Shown piece after piece: positions 55,801-64,000 of a stretch of DNA of 64,000 bases. Within the stretch, counting starts at the first letter, position 1; each line of letters starts with the position of its first letter. The notes beneath the pieces were generated by a model, which had not been told where the DNA came from, searched no databases, and saw only the letters and a list, made by a program, of their open reading frames with translations. Made by a program: the position numbers and the translations under genes. Source of the DNA: Heterohyrax brucei (taxonomy: Eukaryota; Chordata; Mammalia; Hyracoidea; Procaviidae); assembly GCA_028571685.1 (NCBI GenBank), contig CM053140.1, positions 28,749,501-28,813,500 of the forward strand, in the 5' to 3' direction.

Positions 55801-57055
55801 GCTGTTGTCCTGACACCCCCTCACCCTTCCACCCCGTCCTCCAGGGCAGGAGTTGGGAGAGGGGGAGCTGAGCAGACCCAAGGGAGCGGGGGAGGCCATC
55901 CTCAAGGGAGGAGGCTGGAGGAGGCACTGGGGAGAAGCAGAGACCGACCTTGGGAGTGGGTGCGGGGAGACAGGTGCCGTCCCGCTCAGATCACACAGAC
56001 CCAGACCCAAAGCAGTGTCACCACTCTCGCCCTTGCCCATGCTCCCAGTCACGACCTGTCCTCATCTGCACGGTCACCACTCCGCTCCACCTTCAACCTT
56101 AGTCACTTCAGGGAGTGTGCAGCCGCTGACGCAGGAAATAGTCCCAGCCGTGGGGTCATGCTTTGGCTTGTCTGCGCTCTACGTGCTAGACGCCACAGTC
56201 CCCTGCACGTAGGACACGCTAGACCTGCAGACGCTGGGGGTTCCAGGTCAGGCCCAGACGTTCAGTCCCCACGTATACCTGGCCACTGTATACAGACTGC
56301 ATCTCCCACCTTCCTGGGGCCCTGGGGCTGAACAGAGTTTGGGGGGCCTGGAAGGCCTCATGATCCCAGCTGCTTTTCAGGGACGTTCTGAATCCCTTCC
56401 TGCTGACTTAGCCAGGGGCCAGCCCACTCTGTGCTGCCAAACCTCAGGTATGTGTTCGAAGTCTCTCTAGCGGGGCTTGAGCAAGGGGGAGCACCTAGGC
56501 CCCAGATGGAGATGGAGCTTTACTGGCGGACTCAGGGTCTGGGGCCAGCATGGTGGAGCCAGAAGCCTGCTGTTCTCACTCACACTCTTCCTGGATTGAG
56601 GGTCCAGGGAGCAGGGCATCCCAGTCTGATGGCAGCCTCCTCATAAAGGGCTTGCCTCAGGCCATGCCCCTGGTCTGGAAAAAACACCAGTGTTTTAGAC
56701 TGTCTAGGGGGAACTGGTCTGGCTGCTGACCCTGGAGCCCGGCATAGGGACACATACACACACGCACAGATGGACATACACGTGACATCTACATGTAGAC
56801 CTCTGCAAACAAACATGCTTGATTACACATGATGCCAGCGCCAGGACTGGTTCTCATGTGGCCCAGTCTTGGGGAGGTAGAGCTGGATACAAGTATCCCA
56901 ACCTATGGGGTCAAGATCAGTCAGAAAGGAGAACCGGAGCCTATGAAAACCCAGAGGAAGGCCCAAGGACAGCTTTCTGGAGGAGACAACATTTGAGATG
57001 GGCTTTGAAGGATGAGTAGGAGTTTGCCAAACCAGCATCAGATCTCCAGAGGTCT
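52830..57055. other. Intergenic downstream of CILP2
   Basis: No gene, no large repeat. CA-rich low-complexity sequence is at 52865-52925, a 13-bp tandem duplication at 53528-53553, and MIR-like remnants near 54015-54070, 54550-54600 and 54970-55160. The rest is unique sequence of unknown role. Confidence 0.6.
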
Positions 57056-57059
57056 TCAG

Positions 57060-58260
57060 CGCCAGTTTTTGTTCATTTTAATTGTGCTTTAAGTGAAAGT
57101 TTACAATCAAGTCAGTTTATCATACACACTTTGTTATACTACCCTAGGTGCTCTCACTACAATGTGAAGCACACTTCGATCCACCCTCTTGTCTGTTTCC
57201 ATTCAACCAGCTCCTGTCCCCTTCTGCCCTCTCATCTCACCTCTGCCTTGTTAGTGTCATGTATCTACTTGAGCCAAGGAGCACATTCTTCACCAGTATC
57301 ATTTTATGTCTTATAGTCTAGTCTCGTTTTTCTCTTGAGAATTGTCTTCAAGAATGGCTTTCATTCTGGGCTAACAGAGTCCAGGAGTCATGTCTTCAGG
57401 AGTCTCCCGAGTCTCAGTCAGACCATGAAGTCTGGTGTTTTTACTAGAATTTGAGTTCTGCACCCTACTTTTCTCCCACTCCATAAGGGGGGTCATTGGT
57501 GGAAAGCTGGGCACCATCTAGTTCTTCTGGTCTCAGGCTGATGGATTCTCTGGTTTACGTGGCCCTTGCTGCCTTGGGTTCACATTGTCCTTGTGTTTTG
57601 GGTACTCTTCACTCTCCTTTGCTCCAGGTGAGTTGGAACCAACAGATGCATCTTAGATGGCCACTTGCTAGCTTTTAAGACTTGAGAGACCACACACCAA
57701 AGTGGGATGCAGACCATCTTTTTAATAAAACTTCGCTATGCTAATTGGTTTAGGTATCTCCTGAAACCTTGGTCCCCAGGTCCATGACCTTGCTCCTCTG
57801 TCCCTCAAAGTGTCTAGTTATATTCAGGAAACTCCTTAGCTTTTGGTTTAGTCCAGTTGTGCTGACCTCCCCTGTACATCCTTCCTTTTACCTAAAATAA
57901 TTCTCTCCTATTATCTAGTTGGAAACCCCATTGGCATAGTAGTTAAATGCTGTGACTACTAAAAGACTGGCAGTTCAGATCCCCCAGGCACTCCTTGGAA
58001 ACTCTATGGGTCAGTTCTGCTCTGTCCTACAGGGTCGCTGTGGGTCAGGATTAACTTGACAGCAGTGGGTTTTATCCAGTTAGTGACTACCCCCCCATTC
58101 CACCCTCATAACTATCAAAGAATGCTCTGTATTTAAATCTTTTCTTGAGTTCTTTTAACAGTAGTCTCATACAATGTTTGTCCTTTTGTGACTGATTTCC
58201 TGAGTGCTGGTTTTAGAGTTTGCTGTTTTACAGGTAAGGATTCTGAGGAGGAGAAAGACA
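57060..58260 (-). mobile_element. Afrotherian-type L1 3' end, antisense
   Basis: The start TTTAATTGTGCTTTAAGTGA, then GAAGCACACTTCGATCCACC, GATGGCCACTTGCTAGCTTT and TTTGTCCTTTTGTGACTGAT. It is the reverse complement of an L1 3' region and related to 11095-11960. An AfroSINE at 57925-58070 interrupts it. Confidence 0.65.
57925..58070 (+). mobile_element. AfroSINE inserted in L1, with target duplication
   Basis: Plus-strand full copy: CCCATTGGCATAGTAGTTAA, CAGATCCCCCAGGCACTCCT, AGTTCTGCTCTGTCCTACAG and CTTGACAGCAGTGGGTTTTA. Flanks TTATCTAGTT and TTATCCAGTT look like a target-site duplication. Confidence 0.88.
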
Positions 58261-58299
58261 CAATCTGACAAATCTGTATTTAATAACTCCTCTTGAGGA

Positions 58300-58443
58300 C
58301 CTGGAAACCCTGATGGTCTAGTGGTTACATGCTATGTCTGCTAACCTTTTGGTTAGCGTAGAAACTATGAGGGCAGTTCTGCAGTGCTACCAAAAGGTCC
58401 AACTACGAGTTGGAATCAATGCAGCAGCAGTGGGTGTTTTTTG
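58300..58443 (+). mobile_element. AfroSINE, internally deleted
   Basis: Plus strand: ACCCTGATGGTCTAGTGGTT, CTAACCTTTTGGTTAGCGTA, AGGGCAGTTCTGCAGTGCTA and AATCAATGCAGCAGCAGTGG. The B box part is deleted. Confidence 0.75.
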
Positions 58444-58529
58444 GCTTGAGGGTAGGCTTTTGCCCGCAGGGCCTATTGATTCAAATACAGGAGGTAGAGA
58501 CAGATCCAGCCAGAGAAGGTGGAAGGGAC

Positions 58530-58680
58530 CTGAGGTTCATGAAGTATCTACTGTGTGTTGAACTGGATCCTGTTAAGAGCCCCATAAAACAGGTTTCATT
58601 ATTATCCTTATGTTTTAGGTGGGGAAACTGAGGCTGAGAGAGGGAATAAATGCCCAGGGCCTTGCAGGGAAGCAATACTA
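58530..58680 (+). mobile_element. MIR SINE remnant
   Basis: Conserved MIR-type core: GTATCTACTGTGTGTTGAAC, then ATTATTATCC and GGGGAAACTGAGGCTGAGAG. An ancient mammalian element. Confidence 0.75.
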
Positions 58681-58739
58681 TTTTTCCACAACTATGACCT
58701 CTGACCTGCAATTGTGGTAGCTGACAGGTCTCCCCAACT

Positions 58740-59890
58740 GGCCCTAAAGTTTAAAGACCAGATCATACGGCCCTAATAAGTCAGCTTTGCTGAGGGCTGT
58801 GTCTTGTGCACCTGGGGTCTGTACAGGGAGGAAAACCCCTCCCCACGGGACACAGATTCCTCCTGGATATTGCTAGCAAGGTCACCCCCCTTCTCCGGGT
58901 GTTATGTTGCTGAGTGTTTTAATGGGGGACTTACAGGCAGATGGAATGTCCAACTAGGGGTGCTATGCCAGGCCTTCTGGGAGGCCTGGGTCCCCGGGTC
59001 CCTGGTCCAGGCCCCTCCTTGCCCGCCGTCTGGCCCAGCTGAACACAAACACTTGGAAATTGCCGACCCGGTGGAATCTGGGTTGCGGTCAGGCTGTGGC
59101 TGAAGGAGCCGCTGGAAAAACGCACAGTCCGTGAGGCCAGGCCCAGCTTACATTTCACCAGGAGGGAGCGGCCTGCTTGATGCCCAGAGCTGAGGAATGT
59201 CATTTCTCTAGCCCTTTGGAACCTGTTGTCCAAGGGGGAGTCTGGCTGCCAGGCAGTGCCACCCTCAGTCCTCCCCCCATAGGCTTTGACCTGCCTCCTG
59301 GTGTGTCCTTGCAGTGTCAGGCCTCTCTCCTTGGCTCCCCCGGCCCAGCTGCTGTGGGAGAGCCCTTATTGGCTTGCACGCCCCCTGATGACGGGGAACT
59401 CATCTCCTCACAGCCATCACACTCAGCGGACAGGGGCCTGTAACTGGGGTCACTGCTCACCGGAGGATCTAGCTCTGTTGGCCACATAGAGGAGAGGTCC
59501 GTGCAGCCTGCTCACACCTACCTCCACCCCTGTGGGTCCAGCCACCTCCCCCAGATCCTCTGGGTTCAGCATATCCCAGATGGACCCAGGTGTATTTCCC
59601 CAAAACATGTTCTTTGCCTCATGGCCCTGTCTCAGTGCCATCTGTCCACCTTGAGCCACAGACAGGGGCAGGTGGCTGCACATCCATTGAGTGTCTACTG
59701 GATGCCAAAGCACTTCCCTCTCATCCCTTCACTGACCCTTCCTGGAGAGGCTGGTCTGTTATTGCCCCATTTTACAGGAGGGAAGCTGGGGCTGAGAGTG
59801 TTTGCTTGGTGTCCTGGGGTGAGAGGGACAGATTCTGGTTCCTTCTCCAGCCTGGCTATTTCCTGCCTCTATCTCATCTGCAGGCGCTTG
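58740..59890. other. Intergenic unique block
   Basis: Little repeat content. 58930-59170 is GC-rich unique sequence that could be conserved non-coding. A MIR-like end lies near 59690-59800 (CCCCATTTTACAGGAGGGAA). No exon is recognised. Confidence 0.5.
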
Positions 59891-59894
59891 TTGC

Positions 59895-60058
59895 TAAAAT
59901 GAAACCCTGGTGAAGTGGTTAAGTGCCACAGGTCAAGTGCTACCAAAAGGTCGGCAGTTCAAATCTAGCAGATGCTCCTTGGAAACTCCATGGGGATAGT
60001 TTTACTCTGTTCTATAGAGTCACTATGAGCTGGAATTGACTTCACAGCAGTGGGTATG
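59895..60058 (+). mobile_element. AfroSINE
   Basis: Plus strand: AACCCTGGTGAAGTGGTTAA, ACCAAAAGGTCGGCAGTTCA, GGAAACTCCATGGGGATAGT and ATTGACTTCACAGCAGTGGG. Confidence 0.85.
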
Positions 60059-61140
60059 GTGGCTAAGCGGGGAGCTGCAGCCTCTTTCCAGGCTGGCCTC
60101 CTCCCAAACACTTCCTGTCCTCCTGCTCTTTTGGGTCCCTCCCTGCTCACTCACTCTCCAAAGTGCCCCATGTCACCACGGAGAGGGGCAGGGCCTGTGG
60201 GTGAACCACTACTGTGTCACCACGGAGACCCCTAAATACAAAACTTGGCCTCTTGGCTCAGCCCCAGGCTATGTTTCAGCCTGCCTTTCAATCTTGCAGC
60301 CTCAGTTTCCCCAGCTGGGGACTGGACTAACAAAGGCCACGGCCTCTTTGCGTCATGATGAATAGAAGGTTGCGAGTAGTTGTTGTTGTTAGGTGCTGTC
60401 CAGGTGGTTCCAACTCATAGATATCCTGTGTACAACAGAATGAAACCCTGCTTGGTTCTGTGCCAGCCTCATGGTCGCTGCTATGCTGGAGCCAATGGTT
60501 GCCGCCACTGTGTCAACTCATCTCACAGAGGCTCTTCCTCTTTTTTGCGACCAATTGCTTTACCAAGCATGGTGTCCTTCTCCAGGGACCAGTTCTTGAT
60601 AATATGCTCCAAGTACCTTGAGGTGAAGTCTCACTAGCCTCGTTCCCAAGAAACAGTCTGGCTGTACTTTTTTCAAGATGAAGTTGTTAGTTCTTCTGAT
60701 AGTCCACAGTATATTCAGTGTTCTTCCCAACAGCGTAATTCAAATGTATCAATCCTTTGGGCTTCCTTATTCATTATCCAGCTCTTGTACACACACGAGG
60801 CAATTAAAAATGCCATAGTTTGGGTCAAGCAAACCTTAGTCCTCAAAGTGACACCTTTGCTTTTCAACACTTTAAAGAGGTCTTTTGCAGCAGGTTTGCC
60901 TAATGCAAATTGTTTGAATTCTTGACTGTTGCTTGTATGGGTGTTGATTGTGGATCCAAGTAAAATGAAATTCTTGACAGCATCAGTCTTTTCTCCATTT
61001 GTCATGATGCTCACTGTTCCAGTTGTGAAGCTTTTTCTTTATTTATGTTAAGGTGTAAACCATACTGCAGGCTGTGGTCTTTGATTCTCGACAGTAAGTG
61101 CTTCAAGTCCTCTTCATTTTCAGCAAGTGAGCAAGCATCT

Positions 61141-61260
61141 GTACGTTGTTGTTAAGTGCTGTCAAGTTGGTTCTGACTCACAGCAACCCTATGAACAAAA
61201 GAACATATGTATACGTATACATACACGTATGTGCATATATGTCAAAGGATGTTAGTGAGA
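61141..61260. repeat. RTE/SINE tail fragment plus ATAC-rich simple repeat inside RTE
   Basis: GTTGTTGTTAAGTGCTGTCA and TTCTGACTCACAGCAACCCT are an RTE- or SINE-type 3' tail on the minus strand. It is followed by a TATACGTATACATACACG simple run. The RTE stretch expected here (the catalytic YADD region) is absent. Confidence 0.6.
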
Positions 61261-61355
61261 CTTTCTCTAATCCTGGTGCCGGTTCTGTTCCATATAGTCC
61301 AACTTCTTGGATTATGTCCTCAGCATACAGAATGAGTAAGTATGGTGAAAGGATA

Positions 61356-61888
61356 CGAGGTCAGACAATTAAGTTCACAAACTCAACCTAAAAAAAGTGC
61401 TACATACCTCACTGCTGAAGATCACTATGGTCACCTTTGAAGTACTCCCCTTAGGAAGCTGTGTACCAAAGCCAGCATCTAGTCATGAATGGCTATCAAA
61501 GCTGTCATCATATTACCCTTAATGTCTTGAATGTAATCAAATTATCTTCCTTTCAATATTTCCTTTATCTGTGGGTAAAGATAAAAGTCCTTAGGGGCCA
61601 GATCAGGTGAGTAGGGAGGGTATTCCAATAAAGGTATCTGTTGGCTGGCTAAAATCTCCCACACAGACAACTATACAATGAGGTTTGTGAACTTGCCACC
61701 GTGCCAACAATGCACAATGGCCATTCCAGAAAAAGAGTTCCAAGATTGCTTTGAAGGGTGGACTAGGTGTTGGTGTTGGTGCATAACTTTCCAAGGGAAG
61801 TACTTCTAAGGTGACCGCAGTAACATTGAGCAATGAGCTATATAACACTTATAACAATTCAGTTCATGGACTTAATTGTCAGACCTCA
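61356..61888 (-). mobile_element. Mariner-type DNA transposon, internally deleted
   Basis: The terminal inverted repeats begin CGAGGTCAGACAATTAAGTT (61356) and, from the other end, TGAGGTCTGACAATTAAGTC (61888 inward); 23 of the first 28 bases agree. The element is flanked by TA on both sides (61354-61355 and 61889-61890). A minus-strand piece reads YSPDLAPKDFY at 61580-61620, the mariner transposase motif before the last catalytic Asp. The element is only 533 bp, so most of the transposase is lost. Confidence 0.88.
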
Positions 61889-62627
61889 TACAACCCTAAG
61901 GCACACCTTTCCTGGCTTCAAACCATGAAGTGTCCCCTTGTTCTGTTTGAATGACTGCTTCTTGGTCTATGCACAGGTTCTGGATGAGCACAGTTAGGTG
62001 TTCTGGAATTCCCATTCTCTGCAATGTTATCCACAGTTTGTTATAATCCACACAGTCAAATGCCTTTGTACAGGCAATAAAACACACAGAGATCTCTTCT
62101 TAGTATTCTCTGCATTCAGCCAGGATCCATCCAACATCAGTAACGATATCCACATCCTCTTCTCAATCCAGCTTGAATTTCTGGCAGTTCCCTGTTGGTA
62201 GACTGCTGCAACCACTTTTGAATGCTTTTCAGCAAAGTTGGACTTGTATGTGATAGTAATGATACTGTCTGATAACTTCCGCCTTCTGTTGGATCACCTT
62301 TCTTTGGGATGAACACAAATATGGATCTTTTCCAGTCTGTCGGCCAGGTAGCTGTCCTCCAAATTCGTTGGCATAAATGTGTGAGTACTACCAGCACTGC
62401 ATCTGTTTGTGGAAATTTCTCCACTTGCTGGTGTTCTGTCAGTTCCTCTAGCCTTGTTTCTCACCATTCCCTTCAGCACAGCTTGTCCTTGGATACTGTT
62501 GGTTCTTGGTCATAGGCTATTTTCTGAAACGGTTGAATGTTGAATAATTCTTTTCGGTGCAGTGACTCTGTGTTCCTCCCATCTTCTTTTGATGCTTCTT
62601 GAGTCATTCAATATTTTGCCTATCCAA

Positions 62628-62790
62628 AAACAAACAAATCTTTCACCATCAACTCAATTCCAACTCATAGTCACCCTATAGGACAGAGTAGAACTGCCCC
62701 ATTGGTTTTCTAAGGAGTGGTTGGTGGATTCGAACTGCCAACCTTTTGGCGAGCAGACTACTCTTACACTGCAACTCAAGGCTTGAGTGT
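62628..62790 (-). mobile_element. AfroSINE inserted in RTE
   Basis: Minus-strand nearly complete copy: ACCATCAACTCAATTCCAAC, CACCCTATAGGACAGAGTAG, GGATTCGAACTGCCAACCTT and TTACACTGCAACTCAAGGC. Confidence 0.85.
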
Positions 62791-63425
62791 TTTCTTCAGT
62801 TCTTTCTGAGAAATGCCAAACATGTTCTTGCCTTTCGGTTTTCTAGTCCCAAGTCCCTCTGCGCCCTGCATTATGATACTCTGTCTTCCTGAGCTGCCTT
62901 TTGAAATCTCCTGCTCAGCTCTTTTACTGCATACTTCTTCCTTTTGCTTTAGCTACTCTACATTCAACAGCAAGTTTCAGAGTCTCTTCTGACATACATT
63001 TTGGTCTTTTATTTCTTTCCTATCTTTAGCTTTCCTCGTGCGTGGTCTTCTTGGTATCATTCCACAACGCCTCTGGTCTTTGGTCATTACTGCTCAGTGC
63101 ATCAACTCTCTTCTCAAGATGGTCTCTGAATTCAAGTGGGATGTACTCAAGGTCGCACATTGGCTCTCACACACTTGTTTTAATTGTCTTTACCTTCAAC
63201 TTCAACTTGAATATAAGCGATTGATGATCTGTTATACAGTTAGCTCCTGGCTTTGTTCTGACTGCTGATATTGAGCTCCTCTGTTGTCTCTTTCCACAGA
63301 TGCAGTTGTGAAAACATTCCTGTGTTTTCCATCTGGTGAGGTCCATTTGCATATTCACCCTTCATGTTGTTGAAAAAAGGTAGATGCAACTAATAAGTCA
63401 TGGGTCTTACAAAGTTCTATCAAGT

Positions 63426-64000
63426 GGGGAGAGGTGGCATCGAAGAGGTAACAGGGGCCTTCTAGAGCCCCCTGGGGAAAGGGAGGAATTGGAAGGAGGA
63501 GGAGGAGGAAGGTGATTAGATTTTGTGAAGGATGAGAAGCCAAGGCTGGATCTGTAACTGACTCAGTCCAATTTGTGTGCTAATGTCGCCCCCTCTTGGC
63601 TCAGTCAGAAACGACAGGTAGAAGAGGCTGCCCACCTCGTAGTGCCTGTGCACAGTCCTCACAGAAGGTTACAAGAAAGTCTGGCAGCCTGAGACTCAGC
63701 TAGTTGAGGAGCGTCCTCTCTTGCCTTCCTGCTAAGATGTCCCCAACAGCAAAATGAGGACAACACAACCCCAAGCCCCCCCGAGCTTACTGCCTGGATA
63801 TGCTCAAGTGGGTCCAGCTAGTACCCTCCCTGGCACATGAAGAGGCCATGACCAGGCAGCTGGATTAGGCAGTGGTGCCCGGAGGGGGTTGGAGGAGGCG
63901 CTCAGGTCCTGCAGGGGTGCCGGATGTGGGGCCGAGGGCCTACACACACGTTCCCAGCTTCCCGCCCCATGACTCCACTTCCTCAACCCTGCGACTGAGG
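63426..64000. other. Intergenic right edge
   Basis: Unique sequence after the RTE. No PBX4 homeodomain coding sequence or other gene is recognisable on either strand. Confidence 0.55.

Larger units (their letters stand above)
60379..63425 (-). mobile_element. RTE1/BovB-like LINE, 5'-truncated, with nested insertions
   Basis: Minus-strand non-LTR retrotransposon of about 2.3 kb own length. Translated pieces match an RTE reverse transcriptase: FIACTKAFDCVDYNKLW and GIPEHLTVLIQNL (61896-62087), MPTNLEDSYLADRLEK (62294-62479), and the C-terminal block KNFILLGSTINTHTSNSQEF then CVYKSWIMNKEAQRIDTFEL (60715-61014). The 3' end GTTGTTGTTAGGTGCTGTCC is at 60379. Stops, frameshifts and the missing YADD catalytic stretch (replaced by junk at 61141-61250) show that it is dead. 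Insertions are a mariner (61356-61888) and an AfroSINE (62628-62790). Confidence 0.88.

Noticed and set aside
52830-64000. Search for PBX4 exons on the minus strand
   Set aside because: PBX4 follows CILP2 in human, but no homeodomain or PBC-domain coding stretch is visible; it should lie to the right.

Overview
The window is a piece of mammalian nuclear genome. The repeat families point to an afrotherian (elephant, manatee, hyrax or relatives): many tRNA-derived AfroSINE-type copies on both strands, an RTE-type LINE that resembles the afrotherian RTE1 family, and L1 3' ends of the afrotherian kind. The gene order matches human 19p13.11 (GATAD2A, TSSK6, NDUFA13, YJEFN3, CILP2). Exons were placed by matching translated sequence to the known proteins from memory and by checking splice dinucleotides and reading phase. 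No alignment or database search could be run.

Layout. 1-9727 is a GATAD2A intron; the exons that encode about 90 N-terminal residues lie left of the window. 9728-19894 holds the last ten coding exons of GATAD2A (+), followed by a 3' UTR of about 1.2 to 3.1 kb. 25735-26970 holds the intronless testis kinase gene TSSK6 (-), tail to tail with GATAD2A. 27754-35519 holds NDUFA13 (+, 5 exons), whose 5.8-kb first intron is packed with L1 and AfroSINE insertions. 36349-44041 holds YJEFN3 (+, 6 coding exons). 44818-52229 holds CILP2 (+, 8 coding exons). 52830-64000 has no gene I can support; it holds MIR remnants, an L1 3' end, SINEs and a 3-kb RTE copy carrying a nested mariner element and a nested SINE. 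PBX4, next in the human order, is not visible.

The genes are neighbours by conserved synteny and are not an operon. GATAD2A is a NuRD chromatin subunit, TSSK6 a spermatid kinase, NDUFA13 a complex I subunit, YJEFN3 a YjeF_N-family (AIBP-like) protein, and CILP2 a secreted cartilage matrix protein. TSSK6 and NDUFA13 are head to head across a GC-rich interval of about 780 bp.

Most unusual observations: a perfect 105-bp inverted repeat in the last GATAD2A intron; an apparent GC-AG intron in YJEFN3; a mariner copy whose empty target site can be read directly because it sits inside an RTE copy; and a diverged tandem repeat block just upstream of CILP2. I found no convincing undescribed biological system.
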